The notes under the pieces: generated by a model | The model's input: only the letters and a program-made list of their open reading frames with translations | Databases searched by the model: none | Told to the model about the DNA's origin: nothing | Made by a program: the position numbers and the translations under genes | Assembly: GCF_000003605.2 (NCBI RefSeq) | Contig: NW_003155738.1 | Location: 414,581-478,580 of the forward strand | Direction: 5' to 3' | DNA from: Saccoglossus kowalevskii | Taxonomy: Eukaryota; Hemichordata; Enteropneusta; Harrimaniidae | Length of the DNA: 64,000 nt | Shown: positions 46,850 through 58,799 of the stretch, piece by piece | How positions within the stretch are numbered: the stretch's first letter is position 1 | Layout of the letters: every line of letters starts with the position of its first letter

Positions 46850-49140
46850 ATTGCAAGTTGTTAGTTATTTGTTTTAGAGAACCTGTCGTTTTCTTCAGTT
46901 TATTTCTTTGGTTCTTTTCTTGATGTTCCACAACTTCTATACTATACTATATTCTATTATATACGGTCATAGCTACAGCAATGAAGTAGTGCTGTCTGTA
47001 TCCAAGAAGCCCAATTGCTACTTACTTTTGCAATTGTATTTTACATGTTTTAGCCTTCGATAATCTAGTGTACCTCTAATTTTATTTTTACCTTTTTTTT
47101 TTATAGTGAACTACTTTTTAGAGCATCACAGTAACACACTTCAAGAACCATTATGTGTTCAGTTATCAAGAAAATATAAAGCAACTGCAGAATTGTTTAT
47201 GAAAAATTAGCACTGTAACATTTATTAAGATAGAAAAATTAAATATGGAGTTTGGCGTTATGACTCAAACCGATACGAATTTTAGAAGAGCCCAATTCTC
47301 TATCACAACAGTACTGTAAAAGTATTCAATAGTATATAATGTAGCCATATATAAAATCAAATTTCTGTACCCTTTGTCAATTCACTCAAAATTATATTTA
47401 CTACTCCGAGATGTTTTTCTTGACTTCATTTGTACAATTCAACTATATTTTTTGACAATTAAGAAACTCCTAACTGCGGGTAATAATGAGTCAGACGAGA
47501 CTGCTGTTCCAGCAATACTCGACCCCGGTCTTATGTAAACTTGATGTCGCTTCTCATCGGGTGTTAACATAATAAAGACGGAAGACGTTCAGTTTTATTA
47601 ATTTTTTACAGTGTGTTGGCTCTAACAAATCAGAAATAAGACAATAAATGAAAAGATGTTGTTCAGATGTTTTATCATGGTAGTACATGTAGAATTTGGA
47701 ATTATGTAGTGAATGTGCTCTTACAGTGACTAGTTGCACATGCGCTATTCAAGTCACCAACGTCATAACATGTAGAATATAATTCTACACACAAGTAAAC
47801 CTTTGTAAGCCCTATAATAACGCCTGTGTTAATTTAATTTCAAATACAGCATATTTGTGAACGCATAGTTTTCAATAAGATATTCCTATTGGCAGAGAGG
47901 GAAAATAGACATGTCTTAGTTATGGTTTCAAATTAAGCAAAACAACTAGACCCTCTATTCCTTGCAAGTAATCAATAATGTTAGTGAATACATACGTGAA
48001 CATAACAAAGTGCGCTATACTAAATTACATGTATAAGGTATCACATATGATCGAAAAATTAATAAGTAATATGTGTATGAGTAAGTTTATAATTCAACGA
48101 AATATTGAAATTATACAAGTGCATTCTGCCAAAACCGCGGGAACTGCATAACTGAGTTAGTTGATACATCTACACTATTTTGCTGTTTAATTAGTTGTTT
48201 TAAGGTAGAGATGCAGGTTCGTGGGCACTCGGGGTGAATTTTTTTTTTTTGCTTCATATTATCCAAGCAGTCTTGGCTATAGACTGTTAAAATGTTGTAG
48301 AATTGTGAATAGTGGAACATACTCAAAAGGAGATTTTAAAATATAGATAACAGGTGCAAACATTCTCTCTTTTGAATGCTTAGCAAGATTTAGCAAGGCT
48401 GTACATAAATAATAAAAAAGAAACATGGTGAAAAAAAGAATTATGCAATATATTTAACTTTTTACAAAACGATAATGCATTCAAATTTGGAACTGTTACA
48501 GCCATTTTAATTATGAGCATTAGCAAACTTCTTACTGAGTGAATTGTTATGCAAATTAGCAATTATCTCAGCTTATTTTTAGTGCACATCCCAGAACTTT
48601 AAAAAAATAGCGCCCTAGACGCTTTGACCTTTTGTTTTGAAATTTTCACAAATGACTGACAATGTGTTTACGCCGTCGGGGCATTGTTTTTGGTTGAACA
48701 GTGTTACAACAATCGTACAGACAACTAGCTAGGGTGTTAATTTATGCATAAACTTTAAGTAGTGAAATTTGAGCTGCTGCCCTGCAAAATTGACAACTGG
48801 TAGACAGTTTTCAAGACGACACTTTCTTCATAGTGAACAAATATACCCGTAAACCAATTTTGACAGAAAACAGAAGCTTGGTTTAGAAGCTATTTTTTTT
48901 AAATCACTTTTGACCAAAAAAGCACATTTTTGTGCATATTTCAAACTACAGTGTCCATTAAAAAAATAATAAAAAAATTTTAAAATTCATACAATAAGCT
49001 TTCCGAAAATATATAGTTTTGTGGACAATGGAGGTCATCTTGGTTGCCTAATTAACTAATTAAAATACCTGTCAGGTAAACTGCATCTCTACCTTAAAAA
49101 TGTAAACACAATGCGCATGTCAATTCATCTTAGGCCGATT
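46850..49140. other. AT-rich intergenic DNA
   Basis: No gene is supported. Frames at 47554-47739 and 48111-48562 have no similarity and no splice context. Confidence 0.5.
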
Positions 49141-49189
49141 GAGGACTTACAAATCATAAAAGTAACTATAAGTACAAATTCCCACTCTA

Positions 49190-49622
49190 TCCTTCACCGA
49201 GCTTGCGTCAGATTTTGTGTTTTGACCGGAGAGTGACATCGTGTTTCCCATAACCCATTGCGTAATTTGTGAAAAAGCGAATGTTCCAGAACCTCGACCT
49301 ATGACACATACGCGCCAACAAACGCCCACACTAAATCCTCACAACAGGTGAGGCACATATAAATCAAACTTATGAAATACCAAGATATTTGTCAGCGTTT
49401 TCTAAATCTAACATATGATAAATATGGACTGCAACATTACACATCATAAATGTAAAAAAAATTAGTTGGGATCGAAGAATGACATCGAGTAATTTTCCCA
49501 CAACCTATTGCGTGATAAACGAAAATAGTGTTCTGGGTCTTCGACCTGTTACACATACACGCCAACAAACACTCATGCATAATCCCCAAAACAGATGAGA
49601 CGCATACATCCGCATCAATCAA
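49190..49622 (+). repeat. Two upstream repeats of the intact LamG-vWD gene
   Basis: Units at about 49190-49350 and 49470-49622 are the mirrored counterparts of 7725-8190. Shared blocks include 'gacacatacgcgccaacaaa' / 'acacatacacgccaacaaac' and 'cccataacccattgcg' / 'cccacaacctattgcg'. The nearer unit ends about 20 bases before the promoter. Confidence 0.5.
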
Positions 49623-49647
49623 TCGTGTTACAATAGAGACTCACAAC

Positions 49648-49653
49648 ATATAT
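49648..49653 (+). promoter_or_regulatory. TATA box of the intact LamG-vWD gene
   Basis: TATATA within CACAACATATATA, about 75 bases upstream of the ATG, and conserved in the minus-strand copy. Confidence 0.55.
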
Positions 49654-49725
49654 AGAGTAGTCGGAGTTGCTATTGCATACGCCACCTACAACTTTCGTTG
49701 AAGCGCGTGTAGACGTTTTCTGAAT

Positions 49726-52700
49726 ATGAAGATGCTCCGTGTCCTACTGCTCGTTGCTACAATCATTGCATTGGAAGGCCAGGGTGATGTGAGTAAACAT
49801 TATATGTTTGGTAAATAGACTGTTTGCTCTCACTTGATATTAATATTAGATTGTTCTCTTGTTATTATTGTATAGGAGCAGGTTCGTTAACACTGATTAC
49901 ACTGATTTTTGTCTGCTAGAGACTGCTAAGATTTCGCAGCGGAACATACACATACAACTAACAGCTATTCAGCTATTCGGTAGCAGAAATTATCAAAGAC
50001 AGGTTTATCGAGGCATGTTTTATTCAACTACAGACAAAGCGGCAAGTAAATATGAAACAAACCTTGACATCTGGAAATTTATAGAGTGTCTCAGTACTTA
50101 GAGGTCGTCGAGCAGGCCATACAACATACTAAGACGGCATCATACCACTAAGACGGCATTGAATTGCAATGCTACCAGCCGGAAATGCTATGTTATTGTA
50201 TTGCGAACCGAAAATCTTTTGAAGAAAGATAATGTTTTGTGATTTTTTTAGATCGTCCACGATGCAAAAAGCTATTAAATCTTTGCAACCAAGAGAACAA
50301 ATACAATTGTGACCATGTTTCTCGCCAGTTGTCAGGCTAGAATCGTCGACACTTTTGTGAGATAACAGTGAACGATTTGTTTATATTATTGTCAACTACA
50401 TGTTCTTTTGTCTTGTTTCGCTTGCCATGCTGGAAGCGTCTCCGTCTTGTATGTCTTTGTAGTTTGTGGGACTAGTTGTTCGCGCTTGAGGTAAGTAAAA
50501 GGGAACCGCGACCGACAGTGACACGTCGCTGCACCATACTGAGGCCAGCAATGAATTTATATATGTCATCAACAGTGACTTGACAATCTTAGAGCAACGT
50601 AACAAAAATATAGATCAAATACACGTGCCTTTAAAAAGTATGTTTGAGTATGTTCCGCAGTACGAAATGTTAACACTATGTAAAAAAAAAGCTGTGGTAA
50701 TGAACCTGCGTCTACGAATAGAACATTGCATCTTTTGTACTTTTGTGTGTTTCTCCTGTAATGTATCATTATACATGTATATCATTTCAGGCACAATTTT
50801 TTAAACGATTTGATTATAATCCTGTTTATACACGTGAGTATATGTACAATAACACTTGTTATTTTAACAATATTTTGTTGGCACTTACAACAAAAACAAG
50901 TATAAATGCGGGATAAGATGTTGCAAATAGTGTCGTTTTGAACTCAAAATGATGATCACCAATGTGACATATTTCAAGATGATAGTATATGTATAGTAAC
51001 TGCTTTCCACAGAATAAAGAAAAAAAGTGAATAATCACTCCCAGTTGTACAAGACAGAACAATCTTGTTGTATAAACCCGTTAACGAATATTTTTTATAG
51101 CATCTGATGCTGTAGCATTTTGGCCGCTTAATGAAGAATACGAACTTGATGACGAATCTGGTAATGGTAATGATGCAACTGACCCTTGGGGGAATGTAAC
51201 GCTGGTGGCACCAGCCAACGGGAGACAATGCGGCGCTTATGAATTCCGTGGTAACCCCAGCTCGTATTTATTTTTTCCAAACAACGGTGCATACGACACA
51301 TCAAAAACAACAAAGTCCATCACTATCATGGCTTGGATTTATCCGTACGGTAATGCGGGTCCTATTTTCTACTTCGATCCAAATAAAACGGATACAGCTG
51401 TTGAATTGTCACAAGTGGTAGATAATATGGGAGGGTTGTCTGCAAGCGTTAAATTTACCAAACACAACGGAACTCAGGTAACGCCTTTAACGACATCCAT
51501 ACCTTTGAATGAATGGTATCATTGGACTGTTATGTACAATGATGACATTAACAATGGGTATGTGTACATAAATGGGATTGAAATGGCATGGTCAAATTAT
51601 GATCCAGGAAAACTAGCAACTCAATATCCAGCACAAGCCGGTGCAGCACTATTTCCTCAAGCATGGTTTAATGGTTTTATAACTTGTATACAAATTTACG
51701 ATAGAACATTGACTGAAGCTGAAATTAAGGCAGCCGCGTATCACCCCAAATGCGTATGTTCTGGTAAGATGCAATAAAGTTCATATCATGATATTATGTC
51801 GATATTAATTATTCCTTTAAACAAAATATTTAAAAAATATTGAGACATTTTTGAAAAAAAAAGTTATAATGTATCTTGTCTATACATTTTTTTATTGAAG
51901 GCCCGAAACATGACCCTCACTTAACCACTTTAGATGGGCGTGATTACAGTTTCCAAGGCATGTGTTGGTATACACTTGTAAAGGACTGCTCCAGCGCAAA
52001 CTCCCAGTTTGAAATCACCACTGATTTTGCACCACGAGACGATACCAGTGATGAAATTAGAACAAGAGCTGTTGCCATCAATGTTACAGTTGGAGATGAA
52101 AGCGTTGTCGTTAATCAGGACAATGTTGCAAGTGTAAGTACAGTTTTCTTGAATTGTCTGCCTTTGAATGCTCAAAAAGTGATTCATTTGATATTGGACA
52201 CAGTCACTCTCGATAATAAGGTTTATTCGAACTCAAGATCATGGCAAGCAGCTACCACGCCAAACTTATTATGCTAAATAACACACTTCCACAGTGATTA
52301 GCTGATAGTAAGTTGATTCGAAAATCGACTCGTGCATTAATTTATCCTTTAGGTGAGTGATGGTAGTCTTAAAAATATAAACATCGTACATGACGGCGCC
52401 AAGGCAATATTGAGTTTCAAGCTGAAAGACACAACATTCAAGTTACTCTGGACTGGAAAGAAACACATGTTTAGTATTGAGTTCATTGGTGATTATTATC
52501 GCGGAAAGATGTGCGGTCTGCTTGGTAATGCTGACGGTGATGCTAAAAATGACTTCCAGAAACCCGATGGTGTTATTGTAAAGGATGTTATTGAGTTCGG
52601 AGAGAGTTGGAAAGTTCCTGGCAAACAGTAAGTATGAGGAACTGAATGAATCGTGAATCTGTTCAGAATATTATAAGTGTTCAGTCAAGAATTTATTAAT

Positions 52701-52744
52701 CGATCGACTAGAATTTGTTTACCACTTTTTCTTTCAGATGTTAA
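49726..52744 (+). CDS. Secreted LamG-vWD protein, intact copy (6 coding exons, 427 residues)
   Basis: Exons: 49726-49788 (signal peptide MKMLRVLLLVATIIALEG), 50791-50833 (43-base linker exon), 51101-51763 (LamG), 51901-52133 (vWD first half), 52353-52627 (vWD second half), and 52738-52744 (final Cys and stop). All introns are GT-AG with gtgagt/gtaag donors, and the phases agree. The total is 1284 coding bases. The LamG domain runs from about residue 37, with FWPLN, FRGNPSSYLFFPNN and RTLTEAEIKAA. The vWD domain has 'HLTTLDGRDYSFQG' at its start and CGLLGNADGDAKNDF, the usual Ca-binding/GLCGN-like site. It is a secreted, probably extracellular adhesive or matrix protein; its partner is unknown. 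The first Met is chosen as the start. The minus-strand paralogue is truncated. Confidence 0.85.
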
Positions 52745-52895
52745 TGTACACCACTGACAGTCAACAGATGGTTACTGATCGTTCTCTATGAATAATACAA
52801 ATCAAGCTTAGTGTCGCATAAACGCATAATTAATTAAAGTCGTGGGTTTGGTGTTGGGTGTACAGTATCAATTTTATTCTCGTTTTTTTTGGTAA

Positions 52896-52901
52896 AATAA
52901 A
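52896..52901 (+). promoter_or_regulatory. Poly(A) signal of the intact LamG-vWD gene
   Basis: AATAAA about 150 bases beyond the stop, as in the minus-strand copy. Confidence 0.55.
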
Positions 52902-52909
52902 TGGCTTGC

Positions 52910-54840
52910 AGAAGGATACAATAGTGTGTGTATTTACTAGCATGTTATACTGATGTTAGATTACAGATGGGCCACGTGTAAGGATAAAGGTCCCAGTTGA
53001 CAATATAAGATGGAATAAACTACACAATAAGATAATAAGCTGCATGGCTCAAATCTACTTGTATTATTCTGGTAACCTTAGGCTCGCTACCTTGAAAGAA
53101 AATAAACGTGTATAAATAGAGGCACACATATGAAATCAATAAAATTGATGACTCGCCTCAAAAAATTTCCATTTCCCCGAGCTGTCTACTGGGATCAGAA
53201 GACATATTATTTATTCTGTGAACAGCCAAATTAACCAATGTGTCGAGTACGGACATGGTACATGCTGCTATTTAAAAGGTGGTATGCAACTACCCTCTCG
53301 GAAGGTTCTGTCAATATTACCGAATGCGTTTCAGATTACAGTGATCTTAACATAAATTCGATCTGTATGTTCTTCTATGCCAATACACGGACCCTGGAAT
53401 GACAGAAACGTTTTTGAATATTTATCGGTCTTCCTCCTAATAGGAACTAAAAATTGGTAAATTGAGATTTTGTATCAAATTTATTTGGCTGTTATTTTTC
53501 AATAATATATTTGTCATTAAATGAACAAATATCATAGCGATCCATCACAGTGCCTACTTATCAAGTGTCAATTAAACACTTCATTACATACTTGATGAAG
53601 TTAAAACACATTGCCACAAATAGTAAATCTGAAGAACAGTTTCCGGCAATACATGCGTTTATCCATCCTACAAAATCTGATATCGTTGCTCAAGTTAAAT
53701 TGGTTTACAAAAACACCATTTTTTGAAAAAGATTCTATGTATATACATACAAATGCTAGCAGAAAAGTGTGGGGTGTCATGAATAAGCGAAAAATATAAT
53801 AGATCAAGCGGAGTCTAATTTTACTGGAAAAATAAAAAGTAAAAAATGAAATATTCAGTCAGGATGGAGGATAATTTGTGAATATCGATTTCCAATATGT
53901 GGTAAAACCGACGATAGACATGCATACCAACGTATGCGGGACACTGGTTCTGTTAGCAACTCATGCCTTGGTACCTTATTTTAATAAAATTTGTAACGCG
54001 TGTCAGAGATTGAAAAATAACACAAGATAGTTATCAAGCAATTGTAGAGAATATACACGAGCTGCAAACAAAATCGGTAAATAAGTTACAGAAAAAAATG
54101 GTCGAGGATAAATAATATCAATTTGGTAGTTCGCCATTTTGAATCAAATCAACAAATATTCAGTAACGTGTGTGGTATTTATAAAGTTGCTGAAAAATTC
54201 CTGGGAAACATCTTTGTCTGATCGAAAATCTGTGGTGATTGAATTTCACCTCATTGAAGAGAAAAAATAAGTGAAAAGAGTCGAATTATTATGTCTTATC
54301 AGAGGTACATTACTTGGGGTTTGCAACGCACATAGTACTGTATGGTGACATCATGCCAAGATCCCATTCAATTCTCATCTCGTAGATAGCGAGACTGATG
54401 ATACAACCTTATGACATAACATATGCGGTTTGTGATAAAACAATAAAACATGTAATACCACATTCATAGTAAAAAAATGTAATACATCAAAAATGTACAG
54501 AAAATAAAGTTATCATAATCATAGCAGCTATTTTGATCCACCTAGACATCCCAGTATCCTAGTTACCTCGGGCATTTTTCTGAGTTGGAACGCTTATGCG
54601 AGTATAGGCCATTGGGTATTAATAAGATCTAACATCTACCAATCGTAATGCATCTAACCATGCATCTGCTCAATACATTTGCTATGGGTTAAGTTTGGAC
54701 TGAAAATGGAAAAGGATATTTTTGAGGTGAAAATAAAAACAACAATTTCCAAAAATGACTATTCAAATGTGTCCTTGTTGTAAAGAGAATATATGGGGAA
54801 AAGTATTTGGCTGATACACAACAAATATTGTGTCAGGGTT
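52910..54840. other. AT-rich intergenic DNA
   Basis: No gene is seen. Frames at 53601-53807 on both strands overlap each other and look like chance. Confidence 0.5.
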
Positions 54841-56950
54841 AAGAACATTTCTTCGGCACATGGTATAGTGTAGTTACGCATACTAATGAGGTCACATGAC
54901 CACAATAACAAATACATTTTGCCCCACAAGTTTCAACTTTCATCTTAAACGAATTGGAAGGTCCCTGTATTATTTTATATAAGGTCATATGTTTTGTAAG
55001 TTACATTTATTATACCACTGGTTGCAAGTAACTATCTGCGATTTTGCTCGAGATATTACAGTAATGCATATTAATGAGGTCACATGAACATATATGGTCA
55101 TCTACTATTTATTTCATCATATTAAGAATCTTACGTGTATGCAATTGTTCTTAGTAATACTTATTTATTGAAGAAAAGTTTATAATTTACATCAAGTTGT
55201 TTTACACTTATTATAGGTATATATGATACCTTTAATTAAAACAACTTTACAATTCTGACTGTAACATGATGATATGTACACCATACACTATGTGTGATGG
55301 TGATAATACACATGTACGCCCATGCCAGATGATTTACTGGTGGAAAGAAATTGAAGCATATTCAATCATATCATGAAGACACTCAGGCATTAAAAATATT
55401 GCCAAGAATATCAGGCGTATCATAATCCCACTGGTCATATGTGTATGGGCTGATGGGCGCTGACCTTCGTACATGCGCAGAACGTTGTTTCCAATCAATG
55501 AAATCCGTAATAACTCTGCTGTCATCAATGCTGCCTCTACTTTGAGGGTTACTACATGTCAAGATCGAACAATACGTAACAGCACACTAAAATTAGTCAA
55601 GAATGCTATAGAAATGGCGCCCACAAAAAAGAAAAAGAATGATTCTGCAATTGGACGTTAACCTGCTCAAAGCATATTTCTGAATGTGTATACGCTCATA
55701 TTTGTTATATTTGTGTTGCATTGAACGTATAAGAATAATTATTGATTCGTTATTACCATTATCACTAAAATTGTTTATACGTTTAATGTAGTACCGACTA
55801 TTGATTAGTTTAAGCTTCAAATGTTCAGACATTTTAACACTATACAAAATAGTGGGTACAATTACATCAAAACCGACAGAAAAACGATATCATAACATGC
55901 TGGTTCTGTCAATCATAACACACATTTGTTTTAACATCCGCTCACCAGTATTGTTTTGGTGTAGACTGATTATTATCAGGCTGGTGAACAGACAAGCTGT
56001 ACCTCATAAAGACTGTTTGGCATGAAAAAAAAACATCTCATGACTTATTATCAGAATGATTGTGATCAATTTGTGTGGCACCATACTAAAAAAATCGGGA
56101 AAAATATTTATTTGATACATACAGTTTGTGCATATTCATCATTATGAGAATCATCCTTGGACCCACGGTTATTTTATTTATTTTTGTTGACCCAAAGTAG
56201 AGTAGTATTGGTGATTCACTTTCTCAACAGATACTTGCTAAAATAAGTTCCTATTCATAAATCTAATGCACTCGGTGAAACAGTTTCATATGCACTTAAG
56301 ATGACCAGCTTATGTACATAAAACAGTGACACTTATTAAATTAATTGATGTGTTTCAATTGTTTGAATCTATGATTCCAACCATGAATCAAAACTGTTTC
56401 TATGTTTTACTATATGATAGGATGGCAGGATGGCGTTGAATTGTACAGTTACCCACTTCTTCTGATCAATAAACGTTATTGATACGCTAGATAAACACCG
56501 TATAGTTAACAGTATATTTTCACAACAAAATTAGCCATTTCCTGCCAATCATTTTGTGGCCAGGCCAGAGAAGGAAAATGCGATGTTCATTAATAAACCG
56601 ATTAATCAAGGACCGACAATTATAGGTATGTGAATACTTCAGTGAAAATATTAGTAACTGTCCAATAATGACCAGACAAATCAGGCCTGTTGTTTTTGTT
56701 TGTATTGCAATCGCTACAACTGGCACAGAAACAATGTACACAACATAATTTATCTTTGAAACACTTGTTTCCAAGGTAACATCTACACTGTGCAAACATA
56801 CTAAAACTAAAGAACCTAAACATTGGAAGTTGATAATTATTAGTTTTCAGTGATGGACCTCAATTTATAAGCATCTTCCAGCTATGTTTTACACTGTTTC
56901 TCTCAGAATGCATTGGACAAACGGGGTTGCTGACCACTAATTCAGTGAAT
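54840..56950 (+). repeat. Locus repeat R, copy R3 (left arm of a large inverted repeat)
   Basis: It pairs in inverted orientation with 58800-60910. Outer part: 'atgaggtcacatgaccac' and 'gccccacaagtttcaacttt' near 54920. Middle: 'catgcgcagaacgttgtt' near 55474. Inner: 'gcaatcgctacaactggcac' near 56707. The arms are about 2.1 kb with a ~1.85 kb spacer. The outermost 250 bases carry two single units related to the 39 kb satellite. Confidence 0.7.
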
Positions 56951-58310
56951 CTTGGCTGATTTGCTGCTTTTCATGAGCTTTGGAAATAGCGAAGTATAGT
57001 TGATCTATATCTGGCTGCCATTATTTCTGTTTTCATTTAGCCAGCTATGTTCGACATTTGTCATGTTGGAAATACGTCAAAATTACGAAAAGTATTTTAG
57101 TGCCATATTTATCTAGTCATTTCCCATTAAAAGGTATGACTTATCTATTAAAAATGATAATTTCAGTTGTTATTACTCCATATACGCCAATGTATGAGCA
57201 TACCGGGCAGCTGACAACATGTCAATTATGTTTGTAATTACGTTAAATATTGATTTCCTATTCTATCAATTAATAATGAATGATAAACTTGTATCTTCCT
57301 CAACTCGGTAGTTTCCCTGTGAAACAATGCCTTTGTAATTTCTGCATTTCAATAGTGAATAATTTATGGCCAAGTGTTCACAGGACGGAAATCTAGTAGA
57401 CAGGTCAAATGTTATAGCAGTCCTGTGACTGTCGTAAATTGTCATCGTTGGGCAAATGGGTTAGCAATCTGGTGCATTACGTGGTAAAGTAAAATACCGG
57501 TTATTCGGCGGCGTTAACACTTAAATACAATATGTATGTATGTATTTAAATTATTCTCTATAACTAAGAGCTTAGTCCATGAAACGTTTCACTTCACCAA
57601 TTACTTTTTGTGACCATGCTTCACTCCTTTTTTTGCCACACGCTACTGTTGTCCACAACTCCATATAGGTACAAAACGCATCATTTGTTTGGTTTCATAG
57701 ACAACTAATCAAGTATTTGCTCGACAGTATAAAGCAATAGTATTGGTTCCATGTCATTATTTTTTTTAATTTGGTAATCACCGAACATCGATAATGAGAA
57801 TGATTTCTCAGTCACCAGAATCATTTCAATGCAACTGACAAACCAAGGGTAAGGAACAGCTTTTCTCAGACAATATAGAATTTGAAAAAAAAAACTTGAT
57901 TCAATGAAAATTAGTTTGAATGACTGTTGTAGTGGTAATTCCGCCTAAACAAAAAATGAGAAAACTGAAATCTGGTGGGTGGGCGTTATTTATCACTAGC
58001 ATTATAACACAAAACAGTCAATAATTGTAGAATGGCTCAACTTTCTTACACTAAAATAATAGTTTGTTTTCCCAATTAAATATTACTACAGTACGTTAAT
58101 TATTCATTTCTGTCATTTGTCTGTAATGTATTCATACTCTCTATATTTGTCTAGTTTGGTCGCTTCAATATAAATTAAAAGGAACTTAGCTAAATCAGAT
58201 TTTCCATCATGGCAGTTGGCAATATGGAAATTGAAATTATGCCAGCATTTGAGCGTTAGACATACCTGACAGATCGACACATTAGATTGTTAATAATGTT
58301 TAATCACTTG
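56950..58310. other. Spacer of the inverted repeat, no gene seen
   Basis: AT-rich; no coding exon is recognised before the vWD fragment at 58513. Confidence 0.45.
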
Positions 58311-58398
58311 GGTCGCAACATTCTAGTTCGACATCACGGCACTCGCCTCGCCACTGCAGGCAGGCATGCTACCAACTACGCTACACTCACTGCGCCAT
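58310..58398 (-). repeat. tRNA-derived SINE head, fragment
   Basis: The minus strand reads TAGCGTAGTTGGTAGCATG (an A-box pattern) about 40 bases before TGTCGAACTAG (a weak B-box). Spacing and GC content stand out from the surroundings. There is no tRNA cloverleaf, so it is a tRNA-like promoter remnant rather than a gene. Confidence 0.45.
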
Positions 58399-58512
58399 GA
58401 AACGAAGCTCGTTATGATGATACATAAATAATAATGTACTAGTCGAATTTTGAGTTAGTAAAATATGACCATAGCTATTATTTATAGACTAATGTATGAT
58501 TAACTTGTTATC

Positions 58513-58700
58513 TAGGTCCGTAATGACAGTCTCAAAAATATAAACATCGCAATATTGAGTTTCAAGCTGAAATACAGGACATTCAAGATATTCTGGACTG
58601 GGAGAAAACACGTTTTCAATATGGGTTATGTTTGCGAAAGATGTGTAGGCTGCTTGATAAGGGTGACGGAGATGGGGGCGCCAACAATGATTAACGGCCC
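58513..58700 (+). pseudogene. Decayed third copy of the vWD second-half exon
   Basis: It follows a ttatctag acceptor as in the intact gene. It retains the 'LKNINI'-type start, AILSFKLK and 'FKIFWTGRKHVFNM' but has lost about seven residues. It shifts frame after this, so that the CGLLGNADGD region appears only as fragments. No LamG exon is found nearby. It sits in the spacer of the 54.84-60.91 kb inverted repeat. Confidence 0.75.
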
Positions 58701-58799
58701 AATATTCAGCAACCCAGATTGCCCAATGCATTCTTGAAAGAAACGGTGCAAACATTGCCAGAGATTACTTATAAATTGAGGTACATCACTGAAAGGTAA

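Noticed and set aside
58310-58398. Functional tRNA gene
   Set aside because: A-box and B-box-like sequences are present, but no acceptor stem or cloverleaf can be drawn, so a SINE remnant is more likely.
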